A DNA stretch of 64,000 bases from Plectrocnemia conspersa (Eukaryota; Arthropoda; Insecta; Trichoptera; Polycentropodidae), in the NCBI GenBank assembly GCA_009617715.1, contig VTFK01000507.1, positions 124,001 to 188,000 on the forward strand, written 5' to 3'. The notes under the pieces were generated by a model, which saw nothing but the letters and a program-made list of their open reading frames with translations, was not told the origin of the DNA and ran no database searches. Below, one piece after another: positions 1 through 12,300 of the stretch. Numbering within the stretch: the stretch's first letter is position 1; each line of letters starts with the position of its first letter. The translations under genes and the position numbers were made by a program.

Positions 1-394
1 CACAAACAACATATTTATACAAAGTAAAAAATACATATTTTGTATAAAATATAAACCAGCAATATAACAACAATACAAAATATTTTTGGCATTTCTTTGC
101 ATGTCACCCCATCATCTAACGCGTTAAATTTGGTCGAAAAGTATCATAGAAGGGATACCCCTAACTGAATCTTTAATAAACAAAAATATTTTTAGTCAAG
201 TTGTACACCAATTATCATTTGTTATTAAAAGTTACATTTCATATATTACAAAGGCGCACCCTGGTGACGTTGAAAAGAAGAACATTAATTTTAGCCATTT
301 TTAAGACAGCTATTCAAAGGGTAATAATTATAAAATATAAACCTAAATAGTCTTGTAATATTGTTTTGTAGCGTAAGTAGCAGATTCTGTAAAT

Positions 395-462
395 GCCCCG
401 TATGTGGCTCTTGGCATTATGGTCATGCAACAACTGAGCCCCGTATGTGGCTTGTGGCATTA
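395..462 (+). repeat. 25-bp direct repeat, two copies
   Basis: Two copies of a 25-bp unit starting GCCCCGTATGTGGCT lie at 395-419 and 438-462, 43 bp apart, with two mismatches by eye. GC content is higher than the surroundings. Origin unknown. Confidence 0.75.
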
Positions 463-2359
463 GAACAGCTAACGCGAATCCCTTCAACTCCACTTGTCAA
501 AGCTAACAATTATTGCTGGGTATTAAGTAGTGCCCTTTGAATTTTCAATGTGTATGGTTTTTTTAAAAGCTTTTTTGCCCACTTTTTTGTATTTTTATTG
601 AAAAATATTATCCTAGGTTTATAAAATAATCATAATGCTAAGAAAAATATTAAATAAAAAGTAAATTTTCATTTCGCTGATTGATGTGTTTACAAAATGA
701 CATAAATCTTGAGCTTGTTCTCTTATTATCTAACATAAAATATAATAAATATAATGTTATAACCCAACATAAAACAATTTAATTCAAAGTATGTTTGAAA
801 TTTTTCTTGTGGCATTGTATTTTTCTGGTTGGCGACTTCTTCTTGCTACGTATGCCAAATGCTTTATGTAATTTAGACGTTAGCTTTTAGCTAGTCCATA
901 CACTTATTTTTGTGATTGTGTTTAGTGCACCGTGCAATTAAAAGGTTCTGCAAATATGACTTTATTATTGGGTACATTAGATTGTGTGCTATTTATTAAA
1001 TGCATTTTATTCTTCTTTTCGATATTTTTTAACTTGCTAACATACTTATGAGATGCCTCAATATCTTCATCCACTTATTTGGCGTTTCAAAATTTTTTGA
1101 ACAAAGCATTACAATTTAGACATGTCATCAATTATATCATTATTGTATATTTTTCGTTCAGTAAATTGCGAGATATATTTTTCTCGTGAGGTTTTCATTT
1201 GATTGACCCTCATATATTATTCTCGCGAGTCATTGAGTGTCGTTCACTCTGCTGAGTAGTGAACAGTGCTAGATGAAAATAAAAGTGTATAAAAAATAGT
1301 ACGCCTGGTAATCCTAATTGCGATTTACCCTATTTTTTGTATGTTGTTTTTCTGTAAAGTTGCGAACATTTGGTCAGTCGATCTTGTTCTTTCTCTTCCA
1401 GTGTATTCCTTGACGTTTCTACAAGTTGTTGTACTGGTTCTTAATTTATAATTTAAAATTATTTATGGTGTTAAGGTGTTTTTAAAAATCATCAATTGAT
1501 GCTACTTAACAATCTCATTAAATATATTGAAACAATATTTCATGCCATTGAAACATTAACGAAGTAACAAGTTCCCAAACTCATTTTCCTTTTCGAACAT
1601 CATAACATCAACGATGAACGTCCTTAACATTTATTTAATGTTATCAAGAACAGTGATGAATCGTTTAAAAACCAATCCTTGTTGCCTTGTAAATTATAAT
1701 ATATAATAGCTTATAATTAATTATATGGAAGTCACTAATTCCCAAACATTTGGTTTGGTGTTTTAATATACTAATTTGTAGGTATTGTTTGTGACTAAAT
1801 AACGCAGTTAACATACTGTGCTTACACCTGTCAGGTTACAACGGAAGATTTTAAAAAATCGTTATAAATTGACTTCCTCCCTAGCAATGAGTCCAAAGAA
1901 CTGGAGTATATTTTTGAGTGCTCATTTTTGCTGTCTAACCTAGCATGCATACTACGATGTATAACCGAGTTGTTCTGGGATCTTCGTATTTTCTATTCAT
2001 CAGGTCTAATAAACCCAAATAAAAATTTATATAATTTGGTAGGATGTATGTAATACACTTAATATTACATAACATTTTCTTTTTTGGTTAAATATTTAAA
2101 AATATCAGAATAATCTTTGTATTAAATATTGTCACACATCTAAAATTTAGTATGGTTTTAATTTACTCAAAACGGTATAGATCTTTTCATTGGTCGAAGT
2201 AGTGCTCATTTATTTGTCATACTCATCCTTTATGTGTGTGTTGTGTCTATTTATTAAAATATCATTACTCATTTACAATTTTTTCACACTTTTAGAATAC
2301 CTAAATAAATATAAAAATACGGTATTTGTTAATTATCATGGCGCTACGTTCAAATTTTA

Positions 2360-2471
2360 CAGTTGCGAAACGTCCGTTTGCTGTTCAAACCCAAACCTAA
2401 TCTAAATGAATATAGTAATAGTTGTTTACATTAGGTTTGGATTTGAACAGTAAATGGACATTTCGCAACTG
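2360..2471. repeat. Hairpin MITE-like element, arms about 45 bp
   Basis: The left arm (2360-2406, starting CAGTTGCGAAACGTCC) is repeated in inverted orientation at 2428-2471, with a spacer of about 20 bp. The arms differ at a few positions. A half copy in the left-arm orientation occurs at 18557-18605, so this is a dispersed family rather than a local fold. No coding capacity; a non-autonomous DNA element is the simplest reading. Confidence 0.8.
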
Positions 2472-2904
2472 TTTAACCGTGATAATAAATAAGTACCATG
2501 AAACTATTGATAAAACTGAATTTGTAAATTTAAATATAAATAAAGTTATCTTATCTTTGTTGCAAAAATCCTGTTGTATATTGTTTATCTAAATAATTAT
2601 TTATTTTTATTATTATGATGTTTTTGTCAGTATGGTAAATAGCATCGGCGAAAGAACATCCTTGTTGATTTGATTGAAGTTGAGGTTTTTTCCTAATAGA
2701 GGTTATTTGCCATACTTCAGTTTCACGCATTGCGTTTGTGATTTTACTCAGTAATTAATTCTCAAACATCATTAGTTATTCATAGTTAGTTGTGCATCTT
2801 TGAGATGTTCACTTAGATCATAGAACACCTTCAGACAATTGCTTACGAAGTGATTTTCGAATGCTTGACCTTAGAATCATCGTCGTTCTGTTTATATTTT
2901 TCAG

Positions 2905-3000
2905 ATTGTCGCACCAGACTAGTGCTCCCGCGACTCATTCAAATTCGTGAAGGTCCTCCTCTATAAATCATGTAAATCGACAGTCGGTCCCTATAGAAAG
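2905..3000 (+). other. Candidate 5' UTR exon of FBXW7
   Basis: A pyrimidine-rich acceptor ending TTTTTCAG precedes position 2905, and a strong donor (GAAAG|GTACGT) follows position 3000. All three frames contain stops, so the 96-bp exon is non-coding. It carries a start-stop element, ATGTAA, at 2970-2975. It would splice across about 0.9 kb to the acceptor at 3902. Splice sites are seen; membership of this transcript is inferred. Confidence 0.5.
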
Positions 3001-3902
3001 GTACGTTTTGATGTCGGGTCAACATTGTTGTCTTGTTAGGTTTAGTAGGTGCCATGTTTGTGTAATTAAGTTATAGAATTGAGGATTAATACAGTTGTGG
3101 AGAGGCCATATCAAAGATGAACTAAAAAGTGGACCAACAACAATAGATAACAAAAATCCGGTTGTGATTAAAATGTATATGTCGAGTTCGCAATCCGTTG
3201 TTGCTTATGTTGATTATAAAAATATGGTTATAAGTTATCGAGTTGATTTACGCGGTTAATTAGATTATCACATGCATTATTTCTATCAATAATGGTTTGT
3301 CGCTGACCCTAATTTCATCAACCCAATAATATCACATTTCAAAATAATGTTGCATCATTTATTTCACATACAATTGATAGCTCTATCTTTTGAATAAGAG
3401 TAAATGTATATACTGTATTGGAAGTAAACATAGCTATTTAATAGCGTTACTGACCCTAAAATATGCTATAAAAAGAATGTTAAATTTTTACCTATGGAAA
3501 AGGCTTTTTTTTTGTTAATCTTATATTGATTGAAGTCATAAAAATACTGTTTGAGTTTTTGTGCACTGTAAATATAATTTTTCTTATCTTCTATTATTTA
3601 TTTTCATATAATAATATTTTTCACTGAGCGAGTTGACGATAAAACTAATTTGTTTGGTTTGATTTTGTGAAAGTCATATGTATTTTTATTAATTTATAAT
3701 AACAATATCAAGGCCATGCTAATTATTTAAAGAGGAATAATAATGCATAAAACTAGTGATTAGTAGAAAGGTTACTTGTGATTTTATAATGGTAGATAAA
3801 CGGTAAACAATCTGTTAAAAACCTTGATAATGATATTGGCTATTTCAATATTCTAGAATTAATTAGAAATTTATGTATTCTTATTTGTATTTTTACTTTC
3901 AG
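3001..3902 (+). other. Putative intron in FBXW7 5' region
   Basis: This AT-rich sequence lies between the donor at 3001 and a good acceptor (TTTTTACTTTCAG) ending at 3902. No coding signal or recognisable repeat was seen in it. Confidence 0.5.
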
Positions 3903-3912
3903 AAAAGCGAGA

Positions 3913-5671
3913 ATGCTGATTTTGGACGACGAGAAAGATGAAGCGGTCTGTACTTGTGTACCCAATCATGAGTCCGAAAACGAAGTCACTATCGAAGATG
4001 GAGAGCAGAACGAAGACGTCGAAATCGCAGAATCTAGTCGTTCGAACTGCGATATTTCGTTCGACGACACTATCGACACCGGTGACGAGAACGAGAAGGC
4101 CGATAGACTTGTCAGGAAGCGCAAGATCGACGACAGTCCGCTCTGCGCGCCGATGCGATTGTCAAAAAAAGCCGTTCTGCGAGAACGGCTTGGATCTGGC
4201 CCGATGCAATATTCAGCAGCAAAACAGTCCGCCGGAATTGCGACTTTGGCTGAACCGTTTCACGTCTTGGTCTGTAGCCGAGCGCTTACAGGCCATCAGT
4301 AGCCTTATAAACCGGTCCGCGCCCAACGAAGTGCGGCACATGATGCAAGCCATCGAGCCGCTGTTCCAGCGCGATTTCATATCGTTGTTGCCTAGGGAGT
4401 TAGCTTTAACGGTCTTGCGCTACTTGGAGCCGAGAGACCTCTTCCGCGCCGCACAAACCTGTCGCTATTGGAGATTTTTAACCGACGACAAATTGCTGTG
4501 GAAAGAAAAATGCAAGCGCAAGGGCATCGGTCCGATGCGGAAGCGACCCATTTCTATGCCGGAGACATCTTGTTCGTGGAAAGCCGCTTATATGCGACAT
4601 AAAGTGATAGATAACAACTGGCGCTTTAAGAACAATGTCGACTTTGCCAAGTTTCTTAAAGGTCACGACGATCACGTAATAACATGTCTGCAATTTTACG
4701 GCAATAAAATCTTGAGCGGATCCGACGATACCACGCTGAAAGTATGGTCGGCTAACACTGGAAAATGTTTGTTAACGTTAGTCGGGCACACGGGAGGCGT
4801 GTGGTCGTCGCAGATGGTAGGCAGGATAATAATTAGTGGATCAACGGATAGAACTCTCCGAGTATGGGACGCTCACACGGGACTGTGTTTGAAAACGCTC
4901 GCCGGACACACGTCCACCGTCCGATGCATGCGACTGTTCAAAGATAGAGTGGTGTCGGGATCAAGAGACGCTACTCTCCGTGTGTGGTCCGTCTCTGAAG
5001 GACGTTGTTTAAAAGTTTTAGTGGGACATTTAGCGGCCGTGAGGTGCGTTCAATATGACGGCCGATTAGTGGTAAGCGGAGCTTATGACTATTTTGTTAA
5101 AGTATGGAATCCGAACTCCGGGGAGTGCATTCATACGCTCACCGCTCACACCAATAGGATATATAGTTTACAATTCGACGGCGTGCATGTGATAAGCGGC
5201 TCTCTGGACACTTCCATCAAGGTCTGGGATGTGGAGACGGGCGGGCTGAAGCACACGTTGAGCGGCCACCGTTCGTTGATATCCGGCATGGAGTTGAGAT
5301 CGAATATATTAGTATCAGGGAACGCAGACAGCACTGTCAAAGTTTGGGACATAAACACGGGTCAGTGCCTGCACACTTTGGCCGGTCTCGATAAGCACCA
5401 GTCGGCAGTCACATCGCTCCAATCCAACAGTCGTTTTGTGATCACGTCGTCGGACGACGGAACGGTCAAATTGTGGGACTTGAAAACTGGTGAATTCATA
5501 CGTAACCTAGTCACGCTCAGTTCCGGAGGATCCGGCGGTGTGGTGTGGCGGATCAGAGCTTCCGCGACGAAGCTCGTCTGCGCCGTAGGGTCCCGGAACG
5601 GCACCGAAGAAACAAAACTGATGGTGTTGGACTTTGACGTGCCAGGCGCTTGTCAAAAGTGCGAAGATTAA
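3913..5671 (+). CDS. FBXW7: F-box/WD40 repeat protein 7 (archipelago) homologue
   Basis: This is the substrate receptor of an SCF ubiquitin ligase; in known animals it binds phosphorylated degrons in cyclin E, Myc and Notch. After an acidic N-terminus comes a dimerisation-type segment (PPELRLWLNRFTSW), an F-box (about residues 147-192 counted from 3938, ISLLPRELAL...LLWKEKC) and eight WD40 repeats from about residue 240. The degron-contacting arginines are all present: STVRC (R329), GSRD (R343) and AAVRC (R369), matching human R465, R479 and R505. The WD40 part is in one exon to the stop at 5669-5671. The N-terminus from ATG 3913 is rich in Asp/Glu and includes RKRKIDD, but lies one frame away. 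Dropping one A from the A7 run at 4164-4170 joins the frames (about 585 residues). The alternative in-frame ATG at 3938 gives a Ser/Thr/Arg-rich start that looks like a shadow frame. The frame stays open to the acceptor at 3902, so an upstream coding exon is also possible. Confidence 0.96.
4164..4170 (+). other. A7 run where the FBXW7 reading frame breaks
   Basis: Frame 3913 reads ...LSKK and then drifts to a stop at 4300-4302. The conserved frame resumes as PFCENGLDL directly after the run. One A fewer makes the protein continuous. An assembly or sequencing insertion is the simplest explanation; a true allele, transcript slippage or frameshifting cannot be excluded. Confidence 0.8.
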
Positions 5672-7420
5672 TTATAAAAAAATGTACGACCTTAAAATCC
5701 GATCTAATTTTACTGAAATGTGTTCACACGCCACCCAGACATGTCATCGTTAGACGTCTACGATTTTTATTATTTTCTTGCATGCGTCTGATATGATGTA
5801 TCGTCTTCCTATATTTTTTATTTCTCTTCATTTTATTTAAAATTGATATTCAGGTCATATGTAAATGTGAACAATTAAATACGTGCTTATATGCACCGTT
5901 TCTGCATTGTCAAGACTGATTTATTAAGTATAGTCTTAGGTAATATGTTTTTTATTTGTTTTTATTAAATGTATATGTATATATATATATTAAAAAAAAA
6001 CAGAAAATAACAAATAATTCGAAAACACTATTCAAGAAAACTTTTTTAGATGATGTGTTAGATTTATTCTCAATTGAAACCAAACTTTTTTTAGTTCGAA
6101 GCACATTTCCTTAGTATGTTTTATTTATGTTAAGCATTTATTACACTTTGTGTAACGTCATTGATGGGTACTGATTCTTATAGTTTGTTTCGTCATATGA
6201 ATATTTTAAGATGTTTATTTGTCGCACTTTGGTTAACTAACGATTGCTTTAATTGTTATGTCGTCCAGTTTTGATACGAGTCACTCTACAATCAGTATTG
6301 TAACGCTAAATATTACTCTTGTCAATTAAAACACTAAGTTCTGTATAAAGTACGTCTAGCAATCTTCTCCACTGATCTTTTATCCAATGTGACTTATGTT
6401 CCTAAAAAAATTCCTTGATATTCTAAATTTAATAAATACGCGATGTAGTATCAGTGGACGATGTTATTATTTAAAATATGAATTTCAAAACCTTTATTAG
6501 TATTTTATTATTATTTTTATTTTTTAGTACGTATAGATATCAATCATTGTCATTTCATTCATTGCATATTAAATTATTTTATTATCATTTAGACGTTCGA
6601 ACAATTAGTATTAAAGGAAGCCTTTAAAAAAAATGTTTGCCAACTATTGTTAAAAATATTTATATATATATATATATATATCTGTATATTAATTGATTTG
6701 TTTTATAAATATTTTAAAATCTATCATGTATTAGGTTTGTTCAATTATTTTACATAAAATGTGATGAATCTTCATATTTATATTATTATTATTATCATCA
6801 TCATCATTGTGTCGAAGAAAAAAAAACTAATTAGTTGATCTATGATTTTTTGATTTTAATAATTACCAGTGGTGTTTAAAACGTCGAATTGTTAATTGAA
6901 TAATAAGCATATTTTTTTTGGTTCTTTATTCAATGTTGAATGGTTAAAAATTAATTGTTTTTTAATTTTTTAATTTCTTGTTTGTACTATTTTTTCAAAG
7001 TCAATGATTTATGACTAGAAATTATATATTTTTAAAATTTAATATGTAAGTCTTTATTGCCATGTTATTTGTAATGTCTGATAATTATTACGACCTTCGG
7101 TTATTTATGTTATCATTTGAGACGTCGTGATGAGTAATAATTTTTCAGGATTGGGATTCCTTGTAAAAATGTAGTTTATTAAGCGAAAAGTACCCTGCGT
7201 TCTTTTATTTTTAGTTAGCTGTGGGTGCAATACGAATTTGTTAAGATTCACCGTCAATCACTCAATCCAGTCGCAGTCATACGACTGCCTTTGCCATTGA
7301 ATATATTATATAAAAAATATGAATTAACTAATTCATATATATTATAATAATAATAATGTGATGATTTTATAATGAACCCGACAAAATAATAATAATAATA
7401 AAGACCTGTTGACGAAGTGT
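5672..7420 (+). other. FBXW7 3' UTR (probable)
   Basis: AT-rich, no open frame. Possible AATAAA signals lie at 6431-6436 and, better placed with GT-rich sequence after it, at 7397-7402. A GTCTTCC heptamer (5803-5809) and TGTGAT hexamers (near 6760 and 7348) are present, resembling GY-box and K-box sites, but such short words arise easily by chance. A (TA)n tract lies at about 6660-6681. Confidence 0.55.
7397..7402 (+). terminator. Candidate polyadenylation signal AATAAA
   Basis: AATAAA ends a run of AAT repeats and is followed within 40 bp by a G/T-rich stretch. It is the best candidate 3' end for the FBXW7 transcript. Confidence 0.4.
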
Positions 7421-9199
7421 ACATGTATAGTTTTTTATTGCAATCCTACTCATGTTTTCATCAGTTATATACAGTAGCAAAGAAATTGGAATAACACATA
7501 CAAATTTAATCTCCAAGATCATTTCTTGATTTTAAAAATACTGTATTTATTTAAGAATAGCATCTTACATAGTTACAAATTTCAGGAATTTGTCAGAACT
7601 GACATAGATGTAGTTTCATGATATATAACATTCGTAAATTGATCTGTATTTTTGATCAACTATTTAGAAGAACAATAGTAATAGATATATTTTTATGATG
7701 AACGTGCTTGTTTTTTTTTGTTTTGTATGTAGATAAAGTTTTAATCAATTTTATTTTATTTAATTGCTTATTGGTATTATCCTTGACAGTTGAGATAATG
7801 TAAGTCGCAAGGACTTGCTAAAAGCTTATAAAACTAATTACTTTGGACTCGAATAACGATGTTTTCCTAGTCGGCGTTATATAATACAAATGTTGCGTAT
7901 CTGAGCGGATATACATTAAACTGGTAAGAACTTGCAAAAAAGAAGAAGACTACTGTCATAGTGCAAAAGTAGATGACAAATACAAAGGATACGGTCGGTG
8001 CATAATTATCACCCCGAACATGTTCTTGGTTTGCATTCCATAGAATTATATCTTGCTGATCTTACTCATTTTCTAACCATTTTATCGGACAATAACAAAA
8101 GTCTGTTTCCACTCCAGGGACGTTTTTTAGGTTTTTCCAGGAAGGGGGAGGGGACAAAAGTTTGTGTCGGTGGTCATTTTTTTAATATTTCGATTTCGTT
8201 AAGATTCATAGTATTTCATTAAATGGCATGCCTTCACATGCCCCTCGCCCAAATTATAATATTTGACTATTAAAAACTGGAAGAGACGTATATTTTAACC
8301 ATAAAAACACTTCCTTCACGGACTATCCAGAACTAACACTTCGTTTCCGACTTGGAATAAACGAGAATTCAGCAAAACTTGCATCAAACGAGACTTCGCC
8401 GAGTATCGATATTGCTAGATTCGCATCGCATTAGCGCATCGCGTTGATACTTTCAAGCTTCGCGCTCGTAATCTTACTAGTAAAATAAATATTGGGAAAA
8501 TTTTAGTGTTTTATGAAAAAGATAACACTGGAGAATCATAGAAGCAACAGAACTTTGATAATATTTAACTTCTGTACAATCAACGCTCGTCGTTATCGTA
8601 AGGGGCATCTCGAATAGTACCTATATATGTAATCCCAATCTGAGTCGTTCAATATTTGTTGTTTTCATCCACTAAGCGGGTGAAGCCAGAATAAATTTGT
8701 AATTTATTTTAAAAGGCCCCTCATGCGGCATGCGATCCTAACATAATGGATGTAACAATCGTCGTTCTTTGTACGACGGAGAATATAATCATAAGCATCA
8801 CAACTTGAGCACAACAGGTAAAGCTGATTAAAATATATTTTTGTTCTTTTAAGTAGATCTAGTATGTCTTTGCGTATCTTTCGTTGTATCCTTTAAACTT
8901 AAAAAAAAATGTTTATATTCATAATGCCTCTTGAAAATATATTCTTTAAATACATAGTCAAAGTTTTAATACAACTCATTTAAAAAAATAAATGTATAAT
9001 TTCCAGCATTAAAAATATTTAAATATATTAGGAACTGAAAGAAATACACAATTGATTAAACTAATTTTTTTAATTTTTAAATTACTTTTAATGAGCACAT
9101 AATAATTATTGTTTCGTGTACCATTTATTTTTTTTAATAATTGTTTTAAATATTGGAAAAATCTCTTTGGTTTTTTTACGATTTGGGAATTTTTCTCAA
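7421..9199. other. Intergenic region with repeat fragments
   Basis: No gene is supported. It contains one copy of a dispersed repeat (8098-8255) and one copy of the CTTCGCTTCCGACTTGG motif (8336-8380). A CG-richer patch at 8395-8470 has no interpretable function. Confidence 0.5.
8098..8255 (+). repeat. Dispersed repeat, family D (CATTAAATGACATGCAT)
   Basis: Shares CTCCAGGGACGTTTT, a G-rich patch, GTGGTCATTTTTTTAAT and TTTCATTAAATGGCATGC with copies at about 18088-18130, 32905-33065, 55790-55960 and 56318-56535, in both orientations. No coding capacity; class of element unknown. Confidence 0.65.
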
Positions 9200-9363
9200 C
9201 TTATCAACAGTCGTAATATAGATTATTTGATTACAACTAGCAAAATAATTGATAGTACGGAGATAATCATATCGCAGAGACATATAAATATTTGAAAATA
9301 TGCGATAATGTAACATCATTATGTGATTTGTTGAAACTGTTGGAAGTGCTCTTCGATGAAAAA
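9200..9363 (+). promoter_or_regulatory. Promoter and 5' UTR of alternative first exon 1a
   Basis: A block from about 9202 is repeated at about 12012. Shared elements are GATTATNTGATTACAA, GATA-type words, a TATA-like box (TATAAATA, 9283-9290), an Inr-like TCATT (9316-9320) and a start-stop ATGTGA (9321-9326). The TATA-to-Inr distance is 35 bp, identical in the other copy. That shared spacing suggests both blocks are real core promoters. Confidence 0.6.
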
Positions 9364-12300
9364 ATGATATCCTTTTTCGTTATCGTATTGATATTCATTT
9401 TTCTGTTCATGTTCATTGCTGGGTTCGTCCAAAGGGCCAACAGAATGAGGATGAACAACCAACAAACACGTAAGCTCTAATCATGTTTTATATTCTATTG
9501 TAATAAAGATCAGATAATTACATCTACGTGTAAAACTAGACGTTGATTTTAAATATGTATGTATGTATATAGTTTTTTTATGAAAATTTCAATCATTGTA
9601 ATACATATTATATATGATATTACAAGCAATAACATAATGCTTTTCGCCTAACGAAAGTATTGCTCAACTAATTCTAATCAGTTTTTTATCAAAAATTACC
9701 ATTATGACTTAACAGGTTTTTCCAAGCCCAATTTTGGAAGGTGTAATACTGTTCGGTGAGAAATTTTGTAGGAGCATATTATGCATGTTATGAACCGTGA
9801 AACTTATATTAAAATATGTGTTAAAAGTGTAGTGCATTTTGTTATTCTGACGTACGTGACGATCGGAGATTCGAACGGATTATGTAAATATGTAATTAAA
9901 CGAATCATAAACAAAGTTAGTTCTGTGCCCATAAAATGCTGACACGTCAGTAAAATTTGCGCTACCCAGGATTACACGTGCTACTACAGTATTCTAGAAT
10001 CTCCAGCTGTTACGTAAAAAATAAAAAAAATAAAATTTCACCCCATAAATTTGTGCACGCGTCAAGAAGCGTATATAACATACATCAGAAACTGCCAAGA
10101 ACTTCCATTAATAACTTTAATTTACTTACACGAATTGATCCAAACTTGAAATAAGCTAAGCATCGACGAGTTTTAAAGGACCAAGGAAGCAGCCGCTTCA
10201 TGTCAATGGTGGTCCAGCTACGATGTCTGTTATTTAACATGATCTTCAGGGATGACTGGATTTTAAAAGACGCAGATAAAGCTATAAGTGTATTACGAAT
10301 TTATTAGTAATTACATAAAATCTACAGGATTCAAAATTGATACAAATTTAAATTATTTTTAATATAAATAATAATATTGATCTTTTTGTAAATCGCTGGG
10401 AAAATAGCAAATAAAAAAGATATTAGAATTGATCTTCAGATTCCGAGAGAGAAATATATTTTTTACTATTTCCCGTGGAAATTAAAATTCAACGAGTTTA
10501 AAAAATATCCAATGGTAGTAAACTCTATCAAACGCTTTATCTATATCTAAAAATTGTTCTCCTGTTGACAATGCTAAATATTGAAAAGCAACAAGGCTCA
10601 CAATTAGCATAAAACTGACTAAATATATATATTTAATTTCACTTGTATTTTTGCAACTTAAATGTTTTATCCTCGATCTTAAATTTTCAATCAATAATGT
10701 GCTTCACTCTTTCCTACATTCGACCGTTTGGGTTGTGACGATTTGGGGCGAAATAAACTATTTTATTATTTGTTACTTTTTTTTTATAATAATGCCCTTT
10801 TGTGTAACGATCATAACTGAAACAGCTGGAGATTTGGCAACGCTATTACTGGGCTCTTGTAATTTGTGTACCTGTTTTAGACACATTCTACTGATTTCGT
10901 CGGTATCATTATTGTTTGTTTTGACATCGGTTGTCCTTTGTGTGCATAATAAAGTTTCAAAAACAATAATCAATGCCAATTTTATACAAACTATTATATC
11001 ATAAAGGTGTGAAAAATAACGTTTATAGCATATACACTATTTGAATCTCGCGGTCACGCGTTTATTTGTGCATAAGGCAAAGCTAATTAGTGAATATGTA
11101 TTATTAAATGTACAAAAAATTTTGAATCACGAACAATTTGCGTAATTGCTATAAATAAGTGATGTTTTTGTAGCCTTGTTTGTGTAAATGGAAGCAGCTG
11201 CTTCCTCGGTCGATGCTTTGGCATAGCTCATCTTGGTGTGAGTTCAAAAGAATGTTCCGAATCAGGAGTAATTTTGGAAAGTTCTTGATAAATGTTCCCG
11301 TCAGAAGTGAATTCCGAATGGAAGTGAATAATGTAAGCTATTTTACTCGGCCCACTATCGACGCGTGCACATTGCGACCATTTGGAGGTGGAATTGGATT
11401 AATTTTTCTTCTGACTTTCTTGTAAGAATATTCTTTTGCCAAATTGTTAAATTTTGAACAGGTGGAAATTTTGCAACAGTGTATTTGTCATTCTGCATTC
11501 CACCGGCTGTCGGCATTTTTCAAAATAATATTCTTATTTCGTGTGAAGTCTATTCAGTTTAAGGTCTATTCAGTGATGCTCATACTTTGGAATCTTTGTC
11601 AGCATAACAAAACATTTGTCGGCAAGTCGTAAAGATTAAATAATTTTAGTTTATTACGCTTTTAACGCATATTTAGGAAAGTCTTTCTATGCGTATTTGT
11701 GATTAGTTTTTTCTACCTGGTTCATTAGTACCCATACAATCTGTTTTAAAAAAAAATGACATCTGAAAACTATACATTGCTCGGTCAACTTGTATTTTCA
11801 AATATGCACATTTTTAGAAATATGTCAATGAAATAGTTGAAAAGTATATGACAGGCATATTTGTAAATATTTTTTGTATTTTGTGAATACTGCCTACTGA
11901 TTGTGATTGCTTAAAAAAGTATAGTTATATTCGTATTCGTGGGATATATTGGATTCGTCTAAATAGCGATACTTTTTGTAATACATTCCTATGTGATGAA
12001 CGGTTTTTGCAATCTATCATCCGTCATATAGATTATGTGATTACAACGAGCGAAACAGTCGATACAATAGTAATCTTATCACGGAGGCGGATAAATATCT
12101 AGAAACCGGCGATAGCATAACGTCATTATGTGATTTGCAAGACCGCTGAAAGTGCTCTTAAAAAATGTGGGCTTCTTTTGTAATCATAGTGTTCTTCGTG
12201 TTTCTGTTTATGATGGTTGCTTGTTGCATCCAAACATCCAACTATATGAAATACAACAACACTCCACAACAGATTCAAACACGTAAGCTTTAGGCATAAC

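Larger units (their letters stand above)
1..2904. other. AT-rich upstream region of the FBXW7 gene
   Basis: No coding region is supported here. The stretch holds a short direct repeat (395-462), a TCTCGCGAG motif near 1222 of the kind found in some promoters, and a hairpin repeat (2360-2471). A promoter for the downstream gene could lie here but no TATA/Inr pair stands out. Confidence 0.5.

Noticed and set aside
3938..4160. Met at 3938 as the true FBXW7 start
   Set aside because: The resulting 75 residues are Ser/Thr/Arg-rich and mirror the acidic frame one base away, as a shadow frame does. The acidic frame has clear codon periodicity.
5803..7353. GY-box and K-box sites in the FBXW7 3' UTR
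   Set aside because: Six- and seven-base words are expected by chance in 1.7 kb of AT-rich sequence; conservation would be needed.
10651..11004. 117-residue hydrophobic plus-strand frame
   Set aside because: No promoter or splice context, and the opposite strand gives a more protein-like frame next to a reverse transcriptase fragment.
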